From: Deltaproteobacteria bacterium | GTDB taxonomy: Bacteria; Desulfobacterota; Dissulfuribacteria; Dissulfuribacterales; UBA3076 | Direction of reading: 5' to 3' | Assembly: GCA_030618205.1 (NCBI GenBank) | Contig: JAUXDR010000001.1 | Span: forward strand, 1 to 20,396 | Length of the DNA stretch: 20,396 nt | Part shown: in pieces, positions 1-8,200 of the stretch | How positions within the stretch are numbered: the first letter of the stretch is position 1 | Layout: every line of letters starts with the position of its first letter | The notes under the pieces: generated by a model | The model's database searches: none | The model's input: only the letters and a program-made list of their open reading frames with translations | What the model was told of the DNA's origin: nothing | Position numbers and translations under genes: made by a program

Positions 1-267
1 AATGAAGAATTTATTGCACCTTTGGGAATTACTCAGGGGCAACTATCTTCTGCAATGGGCGTCAGTCGTAGAACTGTAAATGAACTTTGCACTGGTAAGA
101 GATCTATAACCGTTGATACGGCTTTAATGTTAGCTAAAGTATTCGGAAATACAGCGAATTTTTGGCTTAATTTACAGCAACGAAATGATATATGGGCTGC
201 ACTACATTCCCCGAAGCGAATGAAAAAAATTGAGCGTGTTAGTCCAATTCGTGAAGCAATTGCATAG
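1..267 (+). CDS. higA: HigA-family antitoxin (XRE), 5'-truncated by window edge
   Basis: The open frame is already running at base 1 (residues NEEFIAPLGITQGQLSSAMG), so the true start lies outside the window. The GITQGQLSSAMGVSRRTVNEL stretch is a helix-turn-helix of the XRE type. The following T-A-LMLAKVFGNTANFWLNLQ is the typical signature of HigA-type antidote proteins (addiction module antidote family, usually about 95-105 aa). Such proteins bind and neutralise a HigB ribosome-dependent mRNA endonuclease and repress their own promoter. The partner toxin would be expected just upstream, outside this window. The family call is secure; whether a functional toxin is present cannot be seen. 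A terminator-like hairpin follows 50 bp after the stop. Confidence 0.85.
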   Translation, partial: NEEFIAPLGITQGQLSSAMGVSRRTVNELCTGKRSITVDTALMLAKVFGNTANFWLNLQQRNDIWAALHSPKRMKKIERVSPIREAIA

Positions 268-303
268 AAAATTATCGGCTATTTCTATCATAAAATCAGC
301 ATA

Positions 304-540
304 TTAAATATAAAATCGCCGAACAAAAAAATGCACCAGACCGCAGTAAGTCGGCGTTTTTTTTATTGTCGTGGATTCAAGAGTGCCGCCATCATTAATA
401 ACTGTCTTTTCTTTGCGGCTGGTGATTTCAGCGTTAGGGACCATTTTTTGAGCATAAGTCCACATTGCCGATGAAATCGGTTTTTTTCAATTCAGTATTT
501 TTGGTTTGAGATTACATAACGAATAATCCTCCCTTTATTA
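304..540 (-). pseudogene. Remnant of a small unknown reading frame on the minus strand
   Basis: On the minus strand a good Shine-Dalgarno-like AGGGAGGA (around 529-537) precedes an ATG (515-517) that is immediately followed by TAA. After one frame change and a TGA, an open frame continues (…KKPISSAMWTYAQKMVPNAE…) to a stop at 304-306. The last stretch is open from ATG 465 for 53 codons. The good ribosome site with a frame broken at codon 2 suggests a decayed gene, perhaps damaged when the IS21-like element landed next to it at 541. The product is not recognised. It could also be chance open frame. Confidence 0.22.
317..364 (+). terminator. Possible rho-independent terminator after higA
   Basis: The 6-bp arms CGCCGA (317-322) and TCGGCG (351-356) are followed immediately by a run of eight T. 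The T-run and the position after the antitoxin gene support termination. The 28-nt loop is unusually long, so the hairpin is weak. Confidence 0.4.
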
Positions 541-683
541 TGTTGAATTGGACGCTCGTTGTATTCGGTTGCCTGGTAACATAATGCCTGACCAGCGTCA
601 ATTATAATTCCCCCCTGGCGTCAATTATTTTCCCCGGTTGATTAAGAATTGATTATTCAAGTCCTACGAAAGGAGGACTATGA

Positions 684-797
684 ATGATCACAGACAATCA
701 AGCGAGGAAATTGATGAAGTATTTACAGGAGAAAAAGACGTTGGATGTTGCAGCCGCCGGGAATCGCGGCGCTGACTTCGTCCGCGATTCGACCTGA
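684..797 (+). pseudogene. istA: IS21 transposase IstA, N-terminal stub
   Basis: From the ATG at 684 the frame reads MITDNQARKLMKYLQEKK then TLDVAAA. This matches the N-terminal helix-turn-helix start of IS21-family IstA proteins (typically MITD-x-Q-x-R-K-L-M…AAAKAGM). After residue 25 the similarity stops and the frame ends 12 codons later at 795-797. A full IstA would be about 350-500 aa with a DDE core; none is present. An overlapping ATG at 680 opens a different short frame with no similarity. The stub is preceded by a strong Shine-Dalgarno sequence, so a useless 37-residue peptide could still be made. Confidence 0.6.
761..790. repeat. GC-rich 9-bp inverted repeat
   Basis: GAATCGCGG (761-769) and CCGCGATTC (782-790) are perfect complements with a 12-nt loop. 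The repeat sits at the broken end of the IS21 stub and 22 bp before the -35 box of the following TA promoter. There is no T-tract, so it is not a classical terminator. It could be a protein site, an insulating hairpin or a scar of the event that truncated the element. Confidence 0.4.
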
Positions 798-812
798 AAA
801 CGTGAATCCAGG

Positions 813-855
813 TTGACATATAATAACTAATCAGTTATATAACCATACAGTTATA
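813..855 (+). promoter_or_regulatory. Promoter and operator of the higBA module
   Basis: A consensus -35 TTGACA (813-818) and a -10 TATATA (836-841) are separated by 17 bp. An inverted repeat ATAACT-aatc-AGTTAT (823-838) fills the spacer and overlaps the -10. The half-site CAGTTATA recurs at 832-839 and 848-855. This layout suits autorepression by the encoded XRE antitoxin. Transcription would start around 848, about 10 nt before the toxin ATG, leaving no room for a Shine-Dalgarno site. Confidence 0.65.
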
Positions 856-858
856 ATT

Positions 859-1221
859 ATGGCATGGAAAATTGAGTACACAGACGAGTTTGGGGAATGG
901 TGGGATTCTTTGAACGAGTCAGAGCAAGACGACACAGCGGCCACCGTTGGGCTGCTTGAAGAAAAAGGGCCGTCCCTGCTCTTCCCTTATAGTTCCGGCA
1001 TTGAAGGTTCAAGACATAACCATATGAGAGAACTCAGAATTCAGCATGCAGGTAACCCCTATAGGGTTCTATATGCATTCGATCCGAAGCGTACAGCGAT
1101 CCTACTCCTAGGAGGCAACAAAAGCGGTAATGATCGCTGGTATGAAGAATATGTACCTATTGCCGACAAGCTATACGACGAACACTTAGAAACACTCAAA
1201 TGGGAGGGACTGATACCATGA
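859..1221 (+). CDS. higB: HigB/RelE-type toxin (Gp49-like)
   Basis: This 120-residue protein of the RelE/ParE superfamily, phage Gp49-like (HigB) branch, is predicted to be a ribosome-dependent mRNA interferase. The visible family signature runs from RELRIQHAGNPYRVLYAFDP (about residues 60-79) through AILLLGGNKSGNDRWYEEYVPIADKLYDEHL (about 82-112). The basic/aromatic residues of this type of active site (R, K, R-W-Y) are present. It is the first gene of the operon and overlaps the antitoxin by ATGA (1218-1221). Its ATG follows the -10 box closely and has no Shine-Dalgarno sequence, which predicts weak or leaderless-type translation relative to the antitoxin. The gene looks intact. Confidence 0.85.
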   Translation: MAWKIEYTDEFGEWWDSLNESEQDDTAATVGLLEEKGPSLLFPYSSGIEGSRHNHMRELRIQHAGNPYRVLYAFDPKRTAILLLGGNKSGNDRWYEEYVPIADKLYDEHLETLKWEGLIP

Positions 1222-1565
1222 GTAAGCCATTCAAAAATCTCCTGGAAAAAATGCCCGATAGGCGCAGAGAACGCATAAAACTAAAAACCGAGCTGTTGAA
1301 AAACGAGATGGCTTTACAAGAACTGCGTCAAGCGCTCGATCTAACCCAAGAGGAACTTGCAAGGTCTCTAGACATGAAGCAAGCCGCCATCTCTAAATTC
1401 GAGCATCAGTCTGATATTTATCTTAGCACGCTACGTAGAATTCTTTTCGCAATGGGTGCGGATTTGAAGCTTGTCGCTCGCTTTCCAGAGGGAGAAATTC
1501 TCATAAATCAGTTCGATGAAATTCGTCGCGAAGCAAATTCGAGGGATAAGATTGCAGCTCCTTAG
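1218..1565 (+). CDS. higA: HigA-like XRE antitoxin
   Basis: This is a 115-residue cytoplasmic DNA-binding antitoxin. I take the ATG at 1218 rather than the in-frame ATG at 1200, because GGGAGGGAC (1201-1209) lies at the correct distance and the start overlaps the toxin stop by four bases. A basic helical N-terminus (residues 1-35) precedes an XRE helix-turn-helix (LRQALDLTQEELARSLDMKQ, about 37-56; then AAISKFEHQ). The C-terminal LRRILFAMGADLKLVARFP is typical of antitoxins paired with Gp49-like toxins. It should neutralise the upstream toxin and repress the promoter at 813-855 with it. The pair looks complete. Confidence 0.87.
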   Translation: MSKPFKNLLEKMPDRRRERIKLKTELLKNEMALQELRQALDLTQEELARSLDMKQAAISKFEHQSDIYLSTLRRILFAMGADLKLVARFPEGEILINQFDEIRREANSRDKIAAP

Positions 1566-1580
1566 ACAATTACAATTGTC
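1565..1580. repeat. 7-bp palindrome at the end of higA
   Basis: GACAATT-AC-AATTGTC starts on the last base of the antitoxin stop codon. Perfect 7-bp arms are separated by 2 nt. There is no T-run after it. It could be a protein-binding site or an mRNA 3'-end hairpin; nothing decides between these. Confidence 0.3.
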
Positions 1581-1687
1581 GAACCATAGCATTAAGCGGA
1601 AAAGTTAGTGCAGAACGTGCTTGACGGGTTAGCTGAGGTGTGATAGTGGATGAGTTCGTAAAGATCAGCCGCGGCGATTAGCCGTTG

Positions 1688-2128
1688 TCAGCCGTCGCCT
1701 GAAGCGTCTGGTCGGCCCACATATTCGGCATGAAGTCCTGTATTCATAGCTGCCGTCAATTGTCTTCTGTCTGAGGTGACAAATAGATCCGCCTGCCACT
1801 CAAGAGCGCAAGCGACATGCAGGGCGTCCATTGCACGCAAAACATTGCTCTCCAAAAGCTTTACCGAACGCGAGATTACTGCGGGAGTGACCTGAAGGAT
1901 AGTTGCGTCGTGAACATCATTCAGCAACTGTCTCTTTGCCGCTCGATAGTCTGCATGAGACAAGACGCGTTCTCTCAGCCGTCGGTTAAGGCCAGAAATA
2001 ATCTCAGGCACCAAAATGACGCAGAGAGCCAACTCCGAAGCGCTCTCCAGAAGACGATCCAGGTTGTTGCTGCCAACTTCTTGAACGTACCTCTTGGCAA
2101 AGGAGGATGAATCAACTGCCAGTTTCAT
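1688..2128 (-). CDS. vapC: VapC-type PIN-domain toxin
   Basis: This 146-residue PIN-domain ribonuclease is the toxin of a VapBC-type module; such enzymes cut specific tRNAs or rRNA using Mg2+/Mn2+. The acidic residues expected for the PIN active site are visible: D6 (KLAVDSSSFAKRY), E42 (PEIISGLNRR), D101 (AMDALHVA) and D120 (VTSDRRQ). The length is normal for the family. It is the second gene of the operon; its ATG overlaps the antitoxin stop by four bases (2125-2128), implying coupled translation. The coding frame looks intact, and the long plus-strand frames across it are shadows. Confidence 0.87.
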   Translation of the reverse strand: MKLAVDSSSFAKRYVQEVGSNNLDRLLESASELALCVILVPEIISGLNRRLRERVLSHADYRAAKRQLLNDVHDATILQVTPAVISRSVKLLESNVLRAMDALHVACALEWQADLFVTSDRRQLTAAMNTGLHAEYVGRPDASGDG

Positions 2129-2358
2129 GTGTCGGACTCACGCTCTTCCAAGATAGCAGAGGATAAATCGCTTCCTTGGATTTGCAAACGTATTCCCGGT
2201 TGCTTCCAGGAGGGTGTCCTTCGGGACCTATCGGAAAACGGAACTACCTCGGCTACTGGCTTCCCATGACGAAGAAGGACAAACGTCTCTCCGTGTTCCA
2301 CCTCGGTTATGAAACCGGAAGCCCTTTTACGAAAATCGGTAAATGTAATGGTTTTCAT
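2125..2358 (-). CDS. Phd/YefM-family antitoxin
   Basis: This 77-residue antitoxin starts MKTITFTDFRKRASGFITEV and continues HGETFVLLRHGKPVAEVVPF, the standard Phd/YefM N-terminal dimerisation and DNA-binding fold. The divergent, charged C-terminus (about residues 45-77) would wrap the VapC toxin. A GAGGTG ribosome site lies just upstream of the ATG. It heads a two-gene operon driven by the promoter at 2375-2414, whose palindromic operator it probably occupies. Phd-type antitoxins paired with PIN toxins are a common combination. Confidence 0.87.
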   Translation of the reverse strand: MKTITFTDFRKRASGFITEVEHGETFVLLRHGKPVAEVVPFSDRSRRTPSWKQPGIRLQIQGSDLSSAILEERESDT

Positions 2359-2374
2359 CGCAGCACCTCATGAA

Positions 2375-2414
2375 TTGCACATTTAAATGTACAACATAGA
2401 GGGCATATTGTCAA
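2375..2414 (-). promoter_or_regulatory. phd-vapC promoter with palindromic operator over the -10
   Basis: Read on the minus strand, TTGACA (2414-2409), a 17-bp spacer and TACATT (2391-2386) make a near-consensus promoter. The -10 lies inside the palindrome TTGCACATTTAAATGTACAA (2375-2394), which is perfect except for one base pair. Binding there would block RNA polymerase directly. The transcript would start near 2380, giving a 5' leader of about 20 nt with a ribosome site. Confidence 0.7.
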
Positions 2415-2463
2415 AATTATCTATCAAGGCCAACGCAGAACTAATTTGATAATTCTTTTTATT

Positions 2464-2660
2464 ATGCCGAGACAGGCCAGGATTCATGCCTCCGGGACCT
2501 TACATATCATGTTATTGTCAGAGGTATAGAAAAAGCGCAGAATCGTTGATAACGAAGTAGATCGAGATAATTTCGTCCGCATATGGGACAGGTTGCTCTT
2601 GAGACCGAGACGGTTATATATGCTTGGGGTGCATTGATGACGAACTATGCCCATATTCTT
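2464..2660 (+). pseudogene. RAYT/IS200-like Y1 transposase remnant (N-terminal part, frameshifted)
   Basis: Reading across frames gives the start of a REP-associated tyrosine (Y1, HUH) transposase. It begins MPRQARIHASGTLH (frame at 2464). It continues YHVIVRGIEK (frame at 2505), then RRIVDNEVDRDNFV (frame at 2536), and ends AWGALMTNYAHIL (frame at 2583). Three frame changes are needed, so the gene is dead. The NYAHIL segment is the degraded HUH motif (normally NHxHLL); similarity stops right after it, and the rest of the transposase, with the catalytic Tyr, is missing. The open frame continuing to 2957 has no recognisable similarity. Confidence 0.7.
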
Positions 2661-2956
2661 TCGACCTGTGCAATCGATGTGTGCATCAGCGAAGCGATCT
2701 CAAAAATGTCACAGGATCACCTCTGTGCAGCCAACTTGAATTCCAGATCGCCTTCCTCAAGCCTTAACGGCATTTTCACTGGAGAAATGGACGGCTCTTT
2801 GCAAAAAGCAAAGCCAGACAGGCCTCCCCGGATAAGGACGTTCACCCTGTTGAATTTCCCGAAGGAAACCCTATTCAACAAGGTGAACTTTCACTACACA
2901 ACCGCAGCATTTACCCTATCTCCAGAACCCTGGGCTTTGTTACGTTGTGCTAACTG

Positions 2957-2989
2957 AAAAGGGGACATTGTGAAGGAAAACCCCTTCAC
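2957..2989. repeat. GGGGAC motif followed by a 7-bp hairpin (REP-like)
   Basis: AAAAGGGGACATT (2957-2969) is followed by GTGAAGG (2970-2976), a 6-nt loop and CCTTCAC (2983-2989). A short conserved sequence 5' of a small hairpin is the general shape of REP elements mobilised by RAYT transposases. Similar GGGGAC motifs recur next to the other transposase relics in this window. Confidence 0.4.
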
Positions 2990-3191
2990 TTTCGATATGG
3001 CGCAACAATACCTCATACCCTGAATTTCCATAAAATAATCAATGAAATGTGTAGGTTAAAGTTCTGGCATGCTCATTGCTGTTTAGAGATATCTGAAGAA
3101 GGATAACTCAAGGGCCCGAAATTTTTCTTTCTTCAGACATCGTAGTTTCCGGCAGTGCCGGTGACAAAAGAAAAAAAGGAGAAGTGGAATT

Positions 3192-3500
3192 ATGAAAAGA
3201 GACATTATGAAGGTATCCATGGGAATTGCAGTCGTCATGGTCCTGGCTTTGTTCCTTTCAGGCAATGCCTTTTCTGAGGAAAAGGCTTCCCTTGGGGAAT
3301 CCGTGACAATCACAGGTACTGTTGCTGCAGGCAGTCAGATTATAGATCAGGATGGTCAGACATATATGCTGGGAGAAACCGACAAGGCCCAGGCATTGAG
3401 CGCACTTATTGGGACGAAGGTGGAACTGAAGGGGACTGTCCTGGAAAAAACAGGCGGCAAAGAGATCAGCGTCACCGATTATAAAGTTCTGACAGAATAA
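3192..3500 (+). CDS. Small exported protein, OB-fold-like
   Basis: This is a 102-residue secreted protein of unknown function. The ATG at 3192 is chosen because AGGAG (3177-3181) lies about 10 nt upstream. The N-terminus is a clear signal peptide: basic start, hydrophobic core about residues 8-24, likely cleavage around SGNAFS-EEK. The mature part of about 75 residues shows alternating strands: VTITGTVAAG, then QIIDQDGQTYML, ALIGTKVELKGTVLE and EISVTDYKVL. This is the pattern of small periplasmic proteins with an OB-like barrel (the IxGxV…G..v.l.G.v layout). No cofactor motif or cysteine is present. It appears to be monocistronic and faces the next gene convergently. Confidence 0.7.
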   Translation: MKRDIMKVSMGIAVVMVLALFLSGNAFSEEKASLGESVTITGTVAAGSQIIDQDGQTYMLGETDKAQALSALIGTKVELKGTVLEKTGGKEISVTDYKVLTE

Positions 3501-3526
3501 GTCTTGCCGGATTATGAGCCAGGAGA

Positions 3527-3546
3527 GGAGAGCGGCCCTTCTCTCC
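3527..3546. terminator. Hairpin between convergent genes
   Basis: GGAGAG (3527-3532) and CTCTCC (3541-3546) form a 6-bp stem with an 8-nt loop in the 120-bp gap between two convergent genes. Neither side has a strong T-tract, so intrinsic termination is only possible. Confidence 0.3.
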
Positions 3547-3620
3547 ACTTCTGGTCTATCTCTTAATAGCACGAAATATGGTCTCTGGGCCTTGTAGCAA
3601 TTCGCCTGTCCCAGAAAAAC

Positions 3621-4727
3621 CTATTTGGGATAAGAAATAATACTATTGTTATTTGCATAATCCGGGCTGAACATGTCTCTGAACGCTCGGACATGGTTCT
3701 GATACAGTTTCAGTGCCTGTTTATAACCCAGATTTTTCACGATCCTGATACCTTGTTTCAGAAAACGGTATTTTTCGAACCGGCTCTTGGATTCGATGTC
3801 TGCTTCGATCCATGCGTCCGGTACGGAATTCCCATACTTTTTCAAGAGATCGGGCACCAGGGCGCAAGCGAGCCCGCCGACGACAGCCTCTTCTAATGAT
3901 ATCCAGTTCTCCACGATCCGTTCCATCGATTCCAGGGTCGTAACAGACCCCAGCACGATGTCTTCCCTGATCGCGCTCTCCGTATACTCTCTCAGGACAA
4001 TGTGAAGCGTCTCCTCGATCGGGGTCATCAATGCCGTGTAGGGATTCCGGGCGCTGTTCTGCCAGATGGTATGCCGGTCATGTATGAATTCGACAGTACC
4101 GTCTTCTTTTATATATAGATATGAGGAAAAAGACCCGATCTCTCCAGAAAAAACCGTACCCCGCAATCCGACCGATACTTTCTTATGCTGTTGGTTGGAA
4201 AAGACATAGCTGGCAACATACTCCTTCGCCAGATTGTGGACCAAAAAAGCGGTTATCCCGCCATTCTCCTGCAATGGTTCGGGCTGCTCACCGCCAAGGG
4301 TCACGATACGGCAATAGGGATTCGGGAGCCCCGTCATATTGAGAACGTCATCAATGACAACATGGCAGTAGTTTTCAAACAGCCCGGCATATTCATCCCT
4401 CAGCTCAGGGACGAACATCAGCCGGTATGAAAGACTGCTCAATTCCCACTGGGAGGCCCCGCCGTCCAGATCAGTTTCTATCTTCCGTTTGATGTCCGGA
4501 TTTTCCTTAATATATTCCAGACTTGCCTCGTGACTTTCTGTGTCGAAGGCCCTCTCAAAACCGCTGAAAACAAAGAACGGAAGATGCCTTTCCTCAAGTC
4601 TGATCAGTTCCACAAGGCGAGAATAATTACCCACAGGCTCGTGTGACGCCAAGGCCTGAGGAGCCGAGATGATGCAGCAGAGCACTGTCAGCAGAACCGC
4701 ATTCGAGTGAAACAGCCTCTTCTTCAT
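3621..4727 (-). CDS. Exported protein of unknown function (368 aa)
   Basis: The protein begins with a signal peptide (MKKR, hydrophobic core about residues 9-22, cleavage likely near PQALAS-HE), so it is probably periplasmic; no lipobox is seen. The mature protein is mixed helix/strand and is not recognised. A cluster of acidic and histidine residues, PIEETLHIVLREYTE (about residues 236-250: E238, E239, H242, E247, E250), lies in what looks like a helix and could bind a metal. It is not a canonical HExxH, so a peptidase role is only speculative. Cysteines at about 121 and 139 could form a disulfide. No clear Shine-Dalgarno precedes the ATG, which overlaps the stop of an unconvincing upstream frame by four bases. 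Confidence 0.65.
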   Translation of the reverse strand: MKKRLFHSNAVLLTVLCCIISAPQALASHEPVGNYSRLVELIRLEERHLPFFVFSGFERAFDTESHEASLEYIKENPDIKRKIETDLDGGASQWELSSLSYRLMFVPELRDEYAGLFENYCHVVIDDVLNMTGLPNPYCRIVTLGGEQPEPLQENGGITAFLVHNLAKEYVASYVFSNQQHKKVSVGLRGTVFSGEIGSFSSYLYIKEDGTVEFIHDRHTIWQNSARNPYTALMTPIEETLHIVLREYTESAIREDIVLGSVTTLESMERIVENWISLEEAVVGGLACALVPDLLKKYGNSVPDAWIEADIESKSRFEKYRFLKQGIRIVKNLGYKQALKLYQNHVRAFRDMFSPDYANNNSIISYPK

Positions 4728-4917
4728 ATACTATATATCGGCTGATTTCCCCGAAGGCTTGATATTATCCTAACCGGGATAAACCGGAATAGCGGGCCAA
4801 TTCCTTCCAGAAGACGCAGGGACCTTTGGATACCGGTTGCCCCCTCCGTTATTTCACCAGGAAAGCCGGCTTCCTTCAGACGCAACCTCACGATGACGCC
4901 CTCTTGAGACGCCGTAG

Positions 4918-5111
4918 CTAGGCGAAGGCGTTTGCCTTCGGCTAGTACTTTCGCTACCATCATAAAATGATGGAACGGGGTTCATATACAGGGGGCTTTC
5001 ACCCCATAAGTTCACGCCCATGCCGGGCGTACACATGTCGCTTCAGCAGACAGCCAGGGCCGGGCGGCCGTGCCAGGCTGAAAGATTGTGCTATTCTGGC
5101 TGCTGCTGAGC
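4918..5111. repeat. Cluster of nested inverted repeats in a 510-bp gene-free region
   Basis: The gap between 4728 and 5239 has no convincing gene but holds consecutive foldable units. They are: 12-bp arms with one mismatch and loop GTTT (4918-4929/4934-4945); CCATCAT-AAA-ATGATGG (4957-4973); GGGG/CCCC (4992-5005); ACGCCC/GGGCGT (5014-5019/5025-5030); and GGCC/GGCC (5058-5069). The last lies inside long imperfect arms GCTTCAGCAGACAGCCAG (5040-5057) and CTGGCTGCTGCTGAGC (5096-5111), which pair except for two extra bases in the left arm. The GC content is clearly higher than in the surroundings. It could be a structured RNA, a REP-like cluster, an attC-like recombination site or a decayed mobile element. 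Confidence 0.5.
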
Positions 5112-5239
5112 TTTGCGTTATCTGGTGCGTCAAGGTTTTATCGGATCAACTGAGATGTTAAATTCATTATTGAATAAACTGGAATAAAGAGGCTAAATGA
5201 AGGCTAGTTCCCAGGTGGAGATAAAACAGGAGAAGAGTA

Positions 5240-8200
5240 GTGAAAATATCTGGTAATATTTTTTACACGGTATTCAGATCCTCTTTAATAGTCCTTTTTC
5301 TGGTGGTCTTCCCTCAGCCCGGTTATGCGGAGAGCGGCCCCAGCATTCCAGAACCCCTTAAACCTTGGGTTGACTGGGTTTTACACGACCATGAAGAGCA
5401 AATGAAATGCATCCCTCACTATAACAATCCCAACAAACTTCAGTGTAATTGGCCAACAGAACTCGTATTGGATTTAAACGATCGTGGCGGTCAATTCAGT
5501 CAATCCTGGCATATCCTGCATGAAAGCTGGGTTACGCTGCCAGGCAACAAAAATCAATGGCCCCAGGATGTCAGGGTTAATGGAAAACCTGCCGTTATTG
5601 TCCAGAAACTCAACAGGCCGATAATTCACCTGCAACCAGGTTCCTATGCTCTTACAGGCATTTTTAAGTGGTCGAAACTGCCTGAGTTTATACAAGTTTC
5701 TCCTCAGTCTGCAATTGTCTCACTGACTGTCAACAACAGGAAAATTGAATTCCCGAATATCGGTGCATCCGAAAAGTTGTGGCTGAAAACAGAACAAAAA
5801 GAAGAAAAAATTGAAAACCGTCTAAAAATAGAAAGCTTCAGGCTTATTGAAGACAGGATCCCTGCCCGGGTAGAAATCTATGTCACTCTTGATGTCGCAG
5901 GTTCCGCCCGTGAAATCACTCTTGGGCCACTATATTCTCCTGACAAACTCATCCCAGTGAGCCTGCAAAGCGCACTTCCAGTGAAACTCGAGCAAGATGC
6001 GAAAATTCGGGTGCAGGTACGCCCTGGCCGATACCGGTTTACACTCATTCTGAGGCACATTGACCCGCTAGAGACTCTCTCTTTTGAACATCCTGGTGAT
6101 GGTTTCTGGCCGGACCAGGAAATCTGGTCGTTTTCTGCTCATTCCAACTTAAGAATTGTTGAAATTGAAGGTGTCCAGTCAATTGACCCCTTGCAAACTT
6201 CTATGCCGCAAACATGGCGAAAGTACCCTGCCTATCGGCTGCTTCCCGGAGAGACCATGCGCTTTAAAGAAATCAAGCGTGGGGACCCACATCCGGCACC
6301 TGACCAACTTACGCTGAATCGAAGCTTATGGTTACGCTTTGACGGGAGCGGGTATACGGTCCAAGACAACATACAGGGCAAAAAAAATACCAACTGGCGG
6401 CTGGAAATGAGCCCCGAAATTACGCTTGGCAGAATTGCTGTTGACGGGAAAGAACAATTCATCACGCAACGTAAAGGCACTGAAAAATCGGGAATAGAGC
6501 TCAGAGAAGGTGTTTTAAATCTCATAGCCGATAGCAGCTACCAGGGAAATATTTCCACATTGCCTGCAACCGGTTGGGATCATAATTTTCAACAGGTTTC
6601 GGGAAGACTGCATCTGCCTCCAGGCTGGAAACTGATCAACGCAGGAGGCATTGATAAAATACCACATACCTGGGTTAAACGCTGGACGCTCCTGGATTTT
6701 TTTATTGTTCTTATCTTTACTATTGCTCTGGCAAATCTGTTTTCAAAGCCTTTAGCCGGGGTTGCCTTTATAACTCTGGTACTGATCTACCAAGAGCCAA
6801 ATGCTCCGAAATATATCTGGCTGGCTTTGTTGATAGGTTTTGCCTTGCTTAAACACCTGCCTGAAGGCCGCCTTAAAAAGGCTGTCAAAATCTATCAGTT
6901 AATGGCATTCCTCGGCCTGATACTTATCGTTATCCCCTACTCAATCCAAGCTCTCAGGGTCGGAATTTACCCGCAACTGGCAAAACCTTGGGCGTCCATG
7001 ACCGATCATTCTCGTTATCCACAAACGGTTTCAGAAACAGCGCAAAGGAAAACCGATAAAGAGGTCCGTGTGGACCGGAAGGCGGCGAGAAAAGCAGTAA
7101 GCGTTTTTAAGGATAGTGTAGCAGAAGCCCCGGAGGAAAGTTACAGATCTTCATATTATCAAAGCCAGGTCATGCAGTACGACCCAAAGGCTCTTACCCA
7201 GACAGGACCCGGAATCCCCAAATGGCAACCCTTTGAAACCATACATTTCAGCTGGTCAGGACCGGTGACCCGTGATCAAACAATTTCTTTTATGTTGATC
7301 GGCCCAAAGACCAATCTCGTTCTCTCTTTTGTTAGGGTATTCTTGATTATCCTTCTGGCGCTTGGAATGTTTAAAATAGGTTATAGACGAGGCAAAGGAT
7401 TTCATTTGCCAGACTTGAAATCATATTTTATGGGTATCTTCTTCATCCTTGCCTTCTTTAATCCCGGTATCGTCCACGCTGGAGATATTCCTTCACAGGA
7501 AATGCTCAATGAGCTGCAAAAAAGGCTTCTTGAAAAAAATGAATGCTTTCCGGCATGCGCAGATATACCGGATATTAATATAACGATCTCTCCGGAAAAA
7601 CTTTCTATCGTTGCCAACATCAATACGCAAATTGATACGGCGGTTCCCCTGCCTAGCCATGTTCAACATTGGCTGCCCCAACAGGTTATGGTGGACGATA
7701 ACCCTGCACAGGGGCTCTTTCGGTCAAATGAATGTTTGTGGGTCATGGTGCCGGCCGGCAAGCACACTCTGAAACTCAACGGTTTAATCCGAAAGCAGAA
7801 CACTTTGCAACTGCCATTTCCTTTAAAACCCCATCATGCGAAAATAACCGCAAGTGGCTGGTCTGTAGATGGTGTTCACCCTGATGGTTCTTTTGATTCC
7901 CAATTACAATTCAAAAGAATTATTGAACAACCGGACAAAAAGACAGAGATTCTTGAAACCGGTGTCCTCCCTTCATTTGCCCTGATAGAGCGAAATATAC
8001 TATTAGGCCTTGTTTGGAAAGTTGAGACCTCGGTTAAGCGAATAAGTCCGAAAGGATCAGCGATAGTTATGGATATTCCCCTCCTTCCTGGAGAGTCGGT
8101 CACCTCGGAAGGAATTCGGGTTAAAGACGGTATTGCCCAAATTAACTTAAGGTCCGACCAATCTCACATGCAGTGGGAATCTTTTTTAGAGCCTTCTGAC

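Larger units (their letters stand above)
541..797 (+). mobile_element. Left-end remnant of an IS21-family insertion sequence
   Basis: The stretch starts with TGTTGAATTGGACGC, a plausible IS21-type TG-terminus. It then carries two direct copies of a terminal repeat, GCGTCAATTATAATTCCCC (595-613) and GCGTCAATTATTTTCCCC (618-635), 23 bp apart. IS21 elements characteristically have several repeats inside each end. A strong ribosome site (AAAGGAGGAC, 669-678) and the start of an IstA-like transposase follow. The rest of istA, istB and the right end are absent, so this is a dead fragment. The family assignment rests on the repeat layout and the short IstA N-terminus recalled from the family. Confidence 0.6.

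Noticed and set aside
1817..2373. Plus-strand frames opposite vapC and phd
   Set aside because: They are shadows of the minus-strand TA genes, which have full family motifs, a promoter and coupled starts.
2583..2957. 124-residue open frame as a real gene
   Set aside because: Its first 26 residues are the last part of the broken RAYT frame; the rest has no recognisable features, no ribosome site and lies in decayed DNA.
4724..4963. 79-residue minus-strand frame overlapping the next start by ATGA
   Set aside because: The four-base overlap is tempting, but there is no Shine-Dalgarno, no similarity and the frame runs through strong inverted repeats.
4728..4963. c-di-GMP (GEMM) riboswitch on the minus strand, suggested by GGCAAACGCC
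   Set aside because: The order and sequence of the conserved GEMM blocks (GACGCAAAGC, GGTAGCC…) are not present.
5115..5121. Integron attC core site
   Set aside because: GTTATCT fails the GTTRRRY consensus and no matching RYYYAAC box is found at the other end of the fold; kept only as one option in the findings.
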